DNA of 64,000 nucleotides, taken from assembly GCF_021730395.1 (NCBI RefSeq), contig NC_069366.1, forward strand, positions 83,307,001 to 83,371,000. Direction: 5' to 3'. Each line of letters begins with the position of its first letter. The first letter of the stretch is position 1. The position numbers and the translations under genes were made by a program. Source of the stretch: Mercenaria mercenaria (Eukaryota; Mollusca; Bivalvia; Venerida; Veneridae). Below, piece after piece: positions 57,601-64,000 of this stretch. Below the pieces are notes generated by a model. That model worked only from the letters and a program-made list of their open reading frames with translations. It was not told where the DNA came from and searched no databases.

Positions 57601-60600
57601 ATTCGAAGTACATACTTCGAAGCATCCAAGGCCATGTAGTTAGTCACCCGCCTCGAACTACTTGCCTCTCATGTCTGCGAGTAGGACTGATAATTCTTCA
57701 TTATTAAGAAAGATTTCAACCTTATATGGGGACAGTTAATGGTTCTACCCAGAAGCTTGCTCGTGCCTGAAATAATGTCAGAAGGGACCTTTGCGTCTTC
57801 TGTCACCAATAAAGCAGGACAGTTGCCAAATAACCTCAGTCTTGCCGGAATGACTAAAAGCTCATATATTTTCCCTTACCTTCAACAGTTTTTGTTGTAA
57901 CGCCTCCATATCTCTGAACAAAGTCCTTCAGTTTTCCAAGTTCGGGTTCAAACACAAGACTCCACTGACTCCAGTCTGCCAGGTTTTCCAGGAGCGGGCA
58001 GCTATGCAGACAAAACCTTGCGGCATCTTTGGACTGGTGACCAAGAATCCCAACCTTTGAATTTGAATTTGACGACCCCCTTAAATATAACCAGCTATGT
58101 TTTCTTTCTTTACGAATGGGCTAAACATAAGAGGAAATACATTAGACTTATTAACTGTCACGTATTCTACCAAGTAATTTCTCTTCAGCTGTAAACAAAG
58201 TTATGGCTAGGTGAATATTTGACGTTCTTACTCTAAAATTCAGACTTATAATGTTGGTGAATATACACCCTGAAATTTTGATTAGAAATTTTCAAATTAC
58301 CTTATAGAGCGGAGGAAAGCTGACTCATAAAACACTGTAAAGTCGTCATACATATGTCTTGATGGTTTATCAGCGTAACTTAGAAGGCGTGAAATATTTC
58401 CATGACCAAGATGCCGCACATCAGTAACATTGTATTGTCTACATAGAGCCTCCTCAATCTGTTCAGGCTAAAATTTCCAAGAAAGAATCCTTTCTTACAC
58501 ACATAGTGAAATTATCCTGCAATATTCTGCATTTTGATACCACATCCACCTAATGCAATAAAGTCTAAAATCCATCACGTACATGCACGAAATCTTAACC
58601 TTTTTGTAACTATAGTAATATGTGAGTGGCATACACTTTATACATTTACTGACAGACATTCCTATTTTCTTTGGAAAAAATAAATCCTTTTAGTTTATAA
58701 TAATTTATTTGAGCTCGACAGTGATGAAAACTTCAAGCTTATTTTAACCACTCTAGAGTCCGCTTCCTGGAAAAACCATTACTGGTGTCATATGAGAAGT
58801 CATGGTCTGACACCTGTGGGTGTCAAACCCACGAGCCCCAGGTTGACCGGCCGACACCTTAACCACTAGACCACCGCCCTTTCGAACCACTACGGTGTAC
58901 ATATGTATATCAAAAGTAGACAGCCGAAGGTTTGGCAATAATCGTAATATCAGTAACTTTAACGTGATCTAATAAAATAGGAAAATATTTCTGACCTGGA
59001 TGTTCTCATGTTGCTTGAACTGTTTGATGAATTCAACCAGGTCGGTCTGACTGGGTTTAAAAGACGTGTCACTCTCACCACCGCCTCCAGAAACAGAACC
59101 AAGAGTCAAGCCCCCACCTTCCTCCAACATCTAAACAAAACAATAATCAAATATAGTTACTTGAATATATCTGCATTTGTATATTTTAGTTGGTTTAAGG
59201 TGGAACGTATATAAAGCTTCATGAAATCATATTCGCCAAAATATTCAAAGTACTGTATCTTCTCTATTAACTTCAGAAAGTATTTTTAAAGGTCTTAAAA
59301 TCTCTAAACAAATAAAACAAAACTGACCATAGTCCTTTTGACTGTGCGCAAGAATATGTCACTGAACGGAATAAAAAGTCTTAATCATTATGACTCAGTG
59401 ATTTAAATAACATTTCAAAAATGTGCTGGTTACTATATTTTCTTAATATAATGAAAAGGACAATAACTTTGTAAATTATTGCAAATAAAATTTCACAAAT
59501 TTATATGGCATCTCAAGTCAAATGGCACCATTGCAACATAAACGACTTAGGATGACCACATTTTAAGGTAGTTGCAGCCGTAAAGTATTCCAGTACTTAG
59601 ACTCAAGTGCTGTATACTTTCTGGTTCACTGGGAACATGGAGGTCAGTCATTATATCAGTATAATAGAATTCCACTTAAGCCGGTGCTAAGGCGTCTGGA
59701 GCGATGTTGCACATTTCATTGCCGCTCATCAACGGAATAAACTAAATTAATTTTTTTCGATTGGATGCATGCTATGCTTCTTAAGGATCTTTTAACACAT
59801 TTTTATGCCTCCCTTCGAAGAAGCGCGGGTATATTGCTTTGCATCTCTCAGTCAAGTCGGTTTGTCGGTCCGTCTGTCCGTGTGACGGTAGAGCGAACGG
59901 CTTCCGCCTAATAACTTTAGAACCGATTGACCCAGAACATTCAAACTTGGTAGCATGATTGGGCTTATAAAGTAAATGCCCACTATAGTTTAGGGAGTCA
60001 ATAGATCAAAGGTGATGGTTTCAGGAGCCTGAACTTGAAAACACTTTCCAATGGCCACAGGGGCCTGAACCTTGAAAACGGTTTCCGCCCAATAACTTTA
60101 GAAACACTTGACCCAGAACCTCCAAACATGATAGCATAAAAATGGGACAACTCATCATTGGGGGCATACGTATTTTACAAACTGATCTTGTTTTCTTAAA
60201 AATATACCTTGGTATAAGTATTGATTTCTCCAACAAGATTTCGGGCTTCTTCCAATCAAGTAATCCGACGCTTTCACATTTAACCAACATTTAACCCATT
60301 TTTATCTTAAACACACACAATGAGGTTTTACCTGTTTTGTTTCTGCGAGCAGGAACTCCAGAAATCTTCCATATCCCATCTTACTGAATGCTGGAAAGTC
60401 AAAGTCTTCTAGAAGTTTCTCCTCAATCCTGTCCAGATGAATAAGACTGAGAGCTCCAGCATTCAAACATCTCTCGATATAGGTTTTCAACTTCCCAAGA
60501 AGTACATCTATAATAGTAAACAGTAGCCTTAGAGTTGTTTTTCACGAAAGAATCAACAAAATTATTAGATCATGTTTGAAATATGGTTGTCTTACACTAC

Positions 60601-61362
60601 ATTATAATCAACTAAAAAGTAGAATTATAGACTGAGGTAAAATAATTCTTAACATACTATAGTAATTTTCAAGGATAAAAGGTATTGGATAGTGTCAAAA
60701 TATCTGTATATACATTGACAAACGGTGAGCAAAGCAGAGGAAATGACAAAATCCATTCCTTTCTGTTTTCTAAAGCCTTAAATATCTAAGAAGTATTCTA
60801 AATTTGAATCTTTGTCTGTTTGTTTATTTTGGGTTTAGCCCCGTTTTTCAATAGTATTCCAATTAGGTAACGGCAGGCGGTTAAGCTAACCAGTGTTCCT
60901 GGATTCTGTACCAGTACCAACCTGTTCTCCGGAGGTGAACATGAATCAGAGGTGGAGGACGAATGATTTCAAACACAGTGTCTCAATTGCAAACAGACGC
61001 CTTGCACGGGATCAAACATCTGCACTCTCTCTCTCTGTCGAGCTAAGCAGGCAAACTCTCTCAAGAAACTGAATACTGGAACTGGTAAAACAATATCCAT
61101 AACTGGACCATGAGAACAGGTTGGAGTCTTCATCTTTTAAAACAGCGGTTAACAATAACCACACATTAAATGATAATCAGTTGATACCTTTTCTCGGCGG
61201 AGGTTGCTGTTGGGCTGGTGTCTCATTTCCTTCATTAGTTTCATCATTGACAGGTGTGAAAATCTCTTTGACCGTTTCTTCCACTGTGGTATTTGACATG
61301 CAAATTGCAAGGTGCAATAGGTTTTTACCTAGCTCGTTGTCTCTCATGCATGTTAAGAAATC
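33106..61362 (-). CDS. NO VEIN-like protein (GHKL ATPase fold plus DUF3883), 31 in-window exons, 2,313+ aa
   Basis: I assembled 31 exons from splice sites and protein-like translation. They sum to 6,942 nt, i.e. 2,313 codons and a TAG at 33106, with every junction in phase. Order: N-terminal region; acidic linker; GHKL/Hsp90-type ATPase (FVLELVQNADDN, then GQKGIGFKSVFRITDAPEVH); sacsin-like segments (PVFAFLPLRSYGFRFIIQGD); long middle region; acidic linker; C-terminal DUF3883. This is the order of plant NO VEIN, a nuclear protein needed for vein patterning; the animal role is unknown. The first exon starts at a splice acceptor, so 5' exons lie further right or beyond the window. One intron (exon 12 donor) is GC-AG. 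Details are in the module entries. Sacsin is the main alternative, but the DUF3883 tail and single ATPase unit favour NO VEIN. Confidence 0.85.
35850..37257 (-). repeat. Hairpin-ended dispersed repeat with 160-bp tandem array (AGCTCACC family), copy in intron 27
   Basis: The right end is the hairpin AGCTCACTTGTCAC-TAT-GTGACAGGTGAGCT, here in minus orientation. Next to it is a run of CGCACGCACG and ACTGACGACGGACG. The body has at least four units of 160-162 bp, marked by ACTCTGGAACCCAT at about 36562, 36722, 36882 and 37044, with TGTGCAGACAAGGTCAAAAT. The hairpin outer stem matches the family at 5631 and 44176 while the inner stem and array differ. Confidence 0.75.
37462..38160 (-). repeat. 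Dispersed repeat (GCCTGCAACATTTTCGTTTT family), copy 2
   Basis: Inverted copy of the 22590-23235 element, sharing GTTGCAGGCTCGGTTTGATT, GGACGGTAGTGGAAAT, CTAGCCCCGGGTTGAGC and CAAACGAGAAAACAATGG. The far end is diverged, so 38160 is approximate. It lies in intron 27 of the NO VEIN-like gene. Confidence 0.7.
38270..38410 (-). repeat. tRNA-derived fragment
   Basis: Read on the minus strand, TCAAATCCCTGTCCAGGCA-type box B (GGGATTTGAACCC on the plus strand) and a box A-like TAGTTAAGTGGTAGACAC lie in tRNA-like spacing. Probably a decayed SINE head or tRNA pseudogene. Low information. Confidence 0.35.
38722..38990 (-). mobile_element. tRNA-derived SINE (GGGTTTAACGTCGCACC family), copy 1
   Basis: Shares with 39274-39548 the phrases TTGTTGGGTTTAACGTCGCA, GATGGTxGAGGAAGAC, CCTCCGxGxAT, CCGTAAGCCAxCTGGATGGC and GGCAAGTGxTTC. 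The high-coordinate end reads on the minus strand as a decayed tRNA-like head (CATGTGGCTGAATAGTTAAG). It lies in intron 26. Confidence 0.75.
39111..39768. mobile_element. MITE with long inverted arms, split by a SINE
   Basis: The left arm (39111-39271) begins AGTAGGGGAAATTTGCCGTT and ends AAAAGGCCCGGTGCACAAGA. The right arm (39610-39768) is its reverse complement, beginning CTTATGCACCGGGCCTTTTG and ending GAAAGTTTCCCCTACT. Shared internal landmarks are CGTTCGGGAAG, ACTAAATATAGTAAC and TTCCCTACTT. Without the SINE copy at 39274-39548 the arms would be nearly adjacent, so the original MITE was about 320-380 bp. It lies in intron 26 of the NO VEIN-like gene. Confidence 0.78.
39274..39548 (-). 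mobile_element. tRNA-derived SINE (GGGTTTAACGTCGCACC family), copy 2, nested in a MITE
   Basis: More complete than the copy at 38722. On the minus strand the head reads GCAGCCGAGTGGTTAAGTTC (box A-like, tRNA-Leu/Ser style) with box B AGGTTCGAGCCTC near 39480. The body runs to GTGCGACGTTAAACCCAACA at the low-coordinate end. It interrupts the loop region of the MITE 39111-39768, so it is younger than that element. Confidence 0.8.
39825..39905 (-). repeat. tRNA-like fragment
   Basis: Contains the box B complement GGGATTCGAACCC at 39849, with ACCTCCGTGTTAGGCGTAAG-like anticodon-arm sequence in between. It ends against exon 26. Likely a degraded tRNA-derived SINE head rather than an active tRNA gene. 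Confidence 0.35.
40436..41215 (-). mobile_element. tRNA-derived SINE (GGGTTTAACGCCG family), copy 2, split by an insertion
   Basis: The body half at 40436-40550 (CACCGTTTTTCACTAGCACTT to AACCTGTTATTCGCA) and the other half at 41069-41215 (TAACTGCCAACTTCTTAGCA to the tRNA-like head near 41170-41215) match the uninterrupted copy at 29215-29497 on either side of one point. About 518 bases, 40551-41068, lie between. Located in intron 25 of the NO VEIN-like gene. Confidence 0.72.
40926..41073. repeat. Palindromic element, arms of roughly 43 bp
   Basis: AGAATAATAGGTTAGTGCCT and GGAGAAAGTTTATCTGGC at the left are matched in inverted order by GCCAGATAAACTTTCTC and GGCACTAACCTATTATTCT at the right. 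The central part is GC-rich (GGCTCGGCTCCGG / GGTTCGCCTTCGGCTC / CCTCCTCCACC). It forms the right portion of the insertion that splits the SINE at 40436-41215. Confidence 0.75.
43040..43440 (+). repeat. Two tandem-like copies of a dispersed repeat
   Basis: Two copies of a roughly 200-bp unit (about 43045 and 43255) share GTGCCGTGTGGCG, TGTAAAA-GTCT, CTTGGACTCA, ATCCATTCAAT-type and GTGTTGCACxTTTCATTACC. A third copy lies at about 59575-59750 and a partial one at 52327. The right side grades into the AGCTCACC-family repeat. Confidence 0.6.
43460..44207 (-). repeat. Hairpin-ended dispersed repeat (AGCTCACC family), copy in intron 22
   Basis: The hairpin GCTCACCATGAGCC-TTT-GGCTCAGGTGAGC sits at 44177-44206, preceded by TTGTTGACGGACGCACGACG. 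The body has about three units of about 155-160 bp with GAACAATTTTGGTAGAGGAC and TCTTTTCATCCCAG, matching 5631-6750 in inverse orientation. The frames translated here are repeat only. Confidence 0.78.
44599..53428 (-). CDS. NO VEIN-like gene: sacsin-like middle region, exons 13-22
   Basis: Exons 53213-53428, 52792-52864, 52055-52167, 51652-51808, 49628-49858, 49127-49342, 48129-48310, 47447-47648, 46812-46963, 44599-45702. Exons 14-15 join as QPVFAFLPLRSYGFRFIIQG and DFDVPSSREDVDRDSSWNQW, the segment that follows the ATPase fold in sacsin and NO VEIN proteins. Exon 21 carries SWQEFFRKLGVDDFLSVRKK. Exon 22 is unusually long (368 codons) among exons mostly of 25-110 codons and contains PVFFVPDARVTYVVNPGEIV and GLKNYVSLETVKSYLLQWCE. 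No catalytic motif is recognised; the segment is probably structural or for partner binding. Confidence 0.82.
45820..46620 (-). repeat. Degenerate tandem repeat in intron 21
   Basis: Five or so units of about 120-165 bp share TGTGACCTTGACxTTxxACCT, GTTGTGCACTCTGCA, GGTTAACAACTGATG and AGTTTTATGAAAATCTTxCA. Between exons 21 and 22 of the NO VEIN-like gene; no coding role. Confidence 0.65.
50139..50290 (+). repeat. Dispersed repeat shared with 61690-61875
   Basis: TTAACCTTTAGCCTGCTGGT, GGCAAGTGATTCTGCCTTTG, CACTGTTCGCCATTCAGTCA and TAGAAATTTAGCAGGGTAA recur in the same order at 61690-61875, where 25 or so extra bases are present. Probably a small non-autonomous DNA element; its ends are not defined. 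Confidence 0.65.
50291..51651. other. Intron 16, right part: microsatellites and a 97-bp tandem duplication
   Basis: TTAA-rich repeats lie at 50291-50312 and a (GT)n-like patch at 50380-50430. Between about 51086 and 51295 a unit of about 97 bp with TTACAATGAATTCGCTCG, TTTGTAAATTCTACTGATGC and ACATGACAGGATTCAGAAAT occurs just over twice, nearly identical, so it is recent. The plus-strand frame at 50547-50762 includes the palindrome TCGCGGCCAGGGCGCGA but has no support as a gene. Confidence 0.55.
52370..52590 (-). repeat. Dispersed repeat (GCCTGCAACATTTTCGTTTT family), shortened copy 3
   Basis: Matches the right-hand third of the copies at 22590 and 37462 (GTTGCAGGCTCGGTTTGATT, CTAGCCCCGGGTTGAGC, GACATCCGCAGATGTATTCA) and stops abruptly after GGCGGTGAAG. 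It lies in intron 14 of the NO VEIN-like gene. Confidence 0.72.
53822..55786 (-). CDS. NO VEIN-like gene: GHKL/Hsp90-type ATPase module, exons 9-12
   Basis: Exons 55635-55786, 55050-55332, 54357-54513, 53822-53960. Exon 9 supplies the lead helix region (IINQIRRDEFGVGVHLNEDG). Exon 10 gives RLGRSLDRLSKDLYSKDTHF and the N-box FVLELVQNADDN, where E and N normally bind Mg-ATP, then FVIENDGIYVLNNELGFREK and the DVRALCDVGRSTKGKHKYGY lid. Exon 11 holds the glycine box GQKGIGFKSVFRI. These are the conserved GHKL ATP-binding motifs. The classic D of the G1 box is read here as part of VIENDGIYV. Exon 12 (LLLFLHRLRQITIENK) ends in a GC donor (GCAAGT), so this intron would be GC-AG. Confidence 0.85.
56026..61362 (-). 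CDS. NO VEIN-like gene: N-terminal module, exons 1-8
   Basis: Exons in transcription order: 61188-61362, 60332-60507, 58996-59130, 58301-58467, 57880-58094, 57129-57386, 56542-56864, 56026-56182. They encode about residues 1-535. Recognisable text includes KNLLHLAICMSNTTVEETVK, RCLNAGALSLIHLDRIEEKL, DWSQWSLVFEPELGKLKDF, MHASEPTIETNG and NFCVAFANQLFLEPLGQ. The LFLEPL and WSQW style recurs in animal NO VEIN-like proteins as I know them, but no named domain is assigned. Exon 8 is an acidic linker (EDEELVDEYDAEDVDEI). For exon 5 the pyrimidine-rich acceptor at 58121 gives the wrong phase after exon 4, whereas the weaker one at 58095 keeps the frame; the start of exon 5 is therefore less sure. Confidence 0.75.
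58755..58886 (-). repeat. tRNA-derived SINE fragment in intron 3
   Basis: On the minus strand GGTGGTCTAGTGGTTAAGGT (box A-like) is followed by box B-like sequence (TGGGTTTGACACCC) and a short body ending in AAGCGGACTC. It looks like a tRNA-headed SINE truncated early. Confidence 0.5.
59575..59750 (+). repeat. Copy of the 43040-43440 dispersed repeat
   Basis: Shares GACTCAAGTGCTGTATA, TTCCACTTAAGCCGGTGCTA and GATGTTGCACATTTCATT in the same order as the intron 22 copies. It lies in intron 2 of the NO VEIN-like gene, directly before the element at 59803. Confidence 0.5.
59803..60196 (+). mobile_element. Hairpin-started element (ATGCCTCCCTTCGAAG type) in intron 2
   Basis: Begins ATGCCTCCCTTCGAAGAAGC, close to the left end at 489. 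Two partial units share AACGGxTTCCGCCxAATAAC, TTGACCCAGAACxTxCAAAC and TAGCATxA. The right end has GGGGGCATACGTATTTTACA and GATCTTGTTTTCT, comparable to the GGGGGCATG...GCTCTTGTTTT end at 1370-1412. Confidence 0.55.
60817..61058 (-). mobile_element. tRNA-derived SINE (GGGTTTAACGCCG family), copy 3
   Basis: Shares TTTTGGGTTTAGCCCCGTTT, AACCAGTGTTCCTGGATTCT and CATGAATCAGAGGTGGAGGA with the copy at 29215. The tRNA-like head (box A complement GAGCTAAGCAGGC near 61048) is the most eroded of the three. It lies in intron 1, between exons 1 and 2 of the NO VEIN-like gene. Confidence 0.72.
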
Positions 61363-62529
61363 CTAAAAATGTAGTGTTTTGTTTTGAGTGTGCGGTCTTG
61401 TTAAGAAATTATTTGACAAGTGAGGAAGTACCAATGTTCATCTCTGAGAGTTATTTCAGGCGCAGGCCAACACGCTGACCTTCATTAAGCTAGTTCGATG
61501 GTTTCCAGTAAAAAATAACTCGATCACTGGTAAAGTTCGAACTTACAGCAAGAAGGTTGTGATTCTAAGCCAACATCAGAAAATCCAAATTGTAAATGTT
61601 TCATAAATATATGTAGTATGAGGTATTTGATTTAAGATATATTACAAAAAGATGTAATTGGTTAATTTTATGGCTCATAACTCAATAATATGTTTAACCT
61701 TTAGACTGCTGGCGGCAAGTGATTCTGCCTTTGTGATCCGTGCAAGCTGATCTTGATTTGCACTGTTCGCTATTCAGTCAGTAAACTTTCAGTCAACACC
61801 CTTCGAATAACAAATGGTACTGCCCAAATTGAATGATATGCCAGTCCATTTTAGAAATTTAGTAGGGTAAAAGTTCAAAAAGCTTCATCATCGTGTCGTT
61901 CTATTATGTTACATCGTTTGATTTGAGTGAAAAATTATATAGCAATCATTTAAACAATTTTATAAAGAAAACACAGTTGTAACAAAGCAATCATTTCAAC
62001 CATACAATCTAATCGCATTTCACAAAAAGCAAGAATATAGTAACATTTCGGATTGGCTGTACATGGATATCAACTGTATTTCTGCATTTTTTAAACTTTT
62101 TTGCATCAAATGATAAATAAAATAAAATCTATAAAATCCTATGGAGGCATATATCGCAACACAGAAAATGTTCACTTGAAGTAATGAAATATTCAACACC
62201 AGTCACGTCTAAACATGATTTTTTTTCAATAAGAGTTACAACTCCGCACACCGTTGCGCTTACATCTGGTGCTTTTATATCACCGGATACCAGCTGTGAC
62301 AATAAGAACACGTTTTGCACAAATATGATTGAAAGACTTTCATTTACATACTATACAACGCCGTGAACAGATAAGTATGGAACGCCTAGACTGTCTTATA
62401 TTTAGAATGACTGATATGCCTGGTTAAATGTCGTTCTTTTTGAGTCCGAGACACAATATGCTGGGTGGAAATCCCAATGTGTCCAGTTATTGAAGTGTGA
62501 TGTTGTGTGCTGATAATATTTTCTTCAGT
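61363..62529. other. Upstream of the first located exon; one dispersed repeat
   Basis: The polypyrimidine/acceptor at 61363-61375 (minus strand) implies an intron here, but I could not identify the 5' exon. A copy of the 50139 repeat lies at 61690-61875. The minus-strand frame at 62129-62320 contains an acceptor-like CACAG and a donor-like GTAAGC around VSGDIKAPD, but this is too short to call. Confidence 0.35.
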
Positions 62530-63265
62530 CAAGTCAATGTATTGTTGGGTGCTATAGTCGTTATGTTCAGTTCTTGAAAGAAACAGGCATGTGGTAACAA
62601 AATTATTTTCAGTTAAAAAAGATGGTTATTATGTTCAGTTATAATAATATTCTGTTTTGTGCTAAACTCATTATGTTCAACCATGAAAATAAACACTTTA
62701 GTGGTACCATCATTATATTTAGCTGAGACAGTGTATTATTGAGTATTACTATCATTATTTTCAGTTGCAATGATATGCTCTTAGGTGTTATATCAATTAT
62801 GTTCAGTCGTGAAAAAGAACTGTTAAATGGTATTATCATTATGTTGTGTGCTGATTATATTTTATTCAGTCACGTCAATGTGTTGTTCGGTAGGTATAAA
62901 GGTCGTAATTTTCAACAATAACTGTAACACCCAACAACACATTATTTTAACTGAACATAATTTTGTTACCACATGCCTGTTTCTTTTAAGAACGGAATAT
63001 AACGACCTTTACACCGAACAACACTGAAAATAATATGAGTATTACTCAATAATACACTGCTTCAGCTAAACATAATGATGGTACCACTCAACTGTTTATT
63101 CTCATAGTTGAACATAATGAGTTGAGCACCAAACAACATATCATTATAACCGAACATAATAACTGTAGCACCCCACAACAGATCATTTTAACTGAACATA
63201 ATTTTGTTACCACATGCCTGTTTATTTTAAGAACTGAACATAACGACCTTTACAACGAACAGAAC
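62530..63265. repeat. Long inverted repeat built from 30-40 bp units (foldback element)
   Basis: The left arm (about 62530-62880) is matched, in reverse complement and in the same order, by the right arm (about 62900-63265): TGTTGGGTGCT, CGTTATGTTCAGTTCTT, ACAGGCATGTGGTAACAAAA, ACTCATTATGTTCAAC, GTGGTACCATCATTAT and GTATTATTGAGTA. Each arm consists of variants of an ATTATGTTCAGTT core alternating with TTGTTGxGTGCTA. The RNA could form an extended duplex. Small frames are repeat translations. Confidence 0.78.
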
Positions 63266-63299
63266 AAAAGCATCACTGGCGAAGTGCATAGCACCAAGA

Positions 63300-63760
63300 G
63301 GGGGTAGCCTAGGTATGGGAGGGGGGCCTCTGCCCAAGTTGGGGGAGGGATGAGTGGGGTCTCCCCCTGAATTATTTTGATATAATGTTTAAGGTGTCCC
63401 CCTGGAAATTATTGAAATACAGGTATGAAATGGTGGGTCTCTGGTGCATTTGTTTCTAAATTTTGAGGTATAGTGTAGGAAGAGGTATCCCAGTCATTTT
63501 AGGGGGGTTTAGGGGGCTCTCCCCCTGGATAATTTTGAAATACAAGTACGAAATGGTGGGCTCTGGTGCATTTCTTTGTCTTAATTTTTAGGTACTGGGA
63601 GGGGTACTTTCCTAATTTTAGGGGGGTCAGTGTGTTCAACCCCTGGAAAATTTTGAAATATAGGTATGAAATGGAGGCCTCTGGTGCGCTTTTGGGTCTT
63701 AATTTTGAGAAAATGTTTATTCTTAGCCAAAATAGTTGGGTGCAACTTTGATGAGTATAG
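63300..63760 (+). repeat. G-rich tandem repeat, roughly 110-120 bp period
   Basis: Four diverged units (about 63340, 63410, 63525, 63630) each contain CTCCCCCTGxATxATTTTGA, AATACAxGTAxGAAATGGxGG, CTCTGGTGCATTT and a G run. Frames on both strands through this stretch are periodic and not genes. Beyond 63770 no feature is recognised to the window end. Confidence 0.65.
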
Positions 63761-64000
63761 ATCACTTCTCAGCAAACTTGTGGGAAGGGAGTGCATAAGC
63801 ACATTCTTTTCAGCCCTGGATCTGGGCCTGAATCTTGTCCAGTTACTCACAATTACACATCAGCACAATCTATAAGGTCTTCTATTTTCATGATGCTTTG
63901 AGGTCCCCATTGTACATAGCTACCTGCAACCTCTTATGCTCCAATATCAAGGTCTGTATTCAACTCACTTAATGAACTGTCAGCAGGTTTCATCATGCAT

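Noticed and set aside
33106-61362. Sacsin as the identity of the large gene
   Set aside because: The ATPase and following segment are sacsin-like, but only one such unit is present and the C-terminus is DUF3883, with no HEPN or DnaJ region seen. NO VEIN-like fits better.
63499-63875. Overlapping frames on both strands
   Set aside because: Their translations repeat with the roughly 115-bp DNA period, so they reflect the tandem array.

Overview
The window looks like nuclear DNA of an animal, most likely a marine bivalve mollusc. It is AT-rich, its protein genes are broken into short exons by GT-AG introns, and much of the space is dispersed repeat carrying internal tandem arrays (many with the AAGGTCAAGGTCAC-type core), tRNA-derived SINEs and foldback elements of the sort seen in bivalve genomes. 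The assignment rests on this general resemblance and on the gene families; species is not determined.

Layout. 0-4.2 kb: a roughly 53-bp-period minisatellite, twice invaded by hairpin-ended elements. 4.3-4.8 kb: an internally deleted P-type DNA transposon that keeps a THAP zinc-finger remnant. 5.6-6.8 kb: a tandem-array repeat. About 7-10.9 kb: an almost complete CR1/L2-group LINE with a 2A-like ribosome-skipping motif, two PHD fingers, an APE endonuclease and a reverse transcriptase. 10.9-16 kb: repeats and a long inverted repeat. 17.0-18.8 kb (-): an intronless 583-residue orphan protein. 21-23.7 kb: a MITE and repeats.

23.7-27.7 kb (+): an eight-exon gene for a predicted secreted protein with signal peptide, three ShK domains, a Thr-rich linker and a C-terminal domain resembling bacterial BPSL0067 (NlpC/P60-related) proteins. 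Its fourth intron holds a 382-bp LTR element in miniature whose LTRs carry a tRNA-like sequence and whose primer-binding site matches the 3' end of tRNA-Pro.

33.1-61.4 kb (-): one large gene related to plant NO VEIN. I could place 31 in-window exons (2,313 codons plus stop) whose reading frames join without conflict. It has an N-terminal region, a GHKL/Hsp90-type ATPase fold, sacsin-like segments and a C-terminal DUF3883 domain with PD-(D/E)XK-like residues. Its 5' end is not resolved. Its introns hold SINEs, MITEs and tandem-array elements, several nested in each other. 62.5-63.8 kb: a long inverted repeat and a G-rich tandem array.

The three host genes show no evident functional link. Domain calls come from reading translations by eye; no database search was run.
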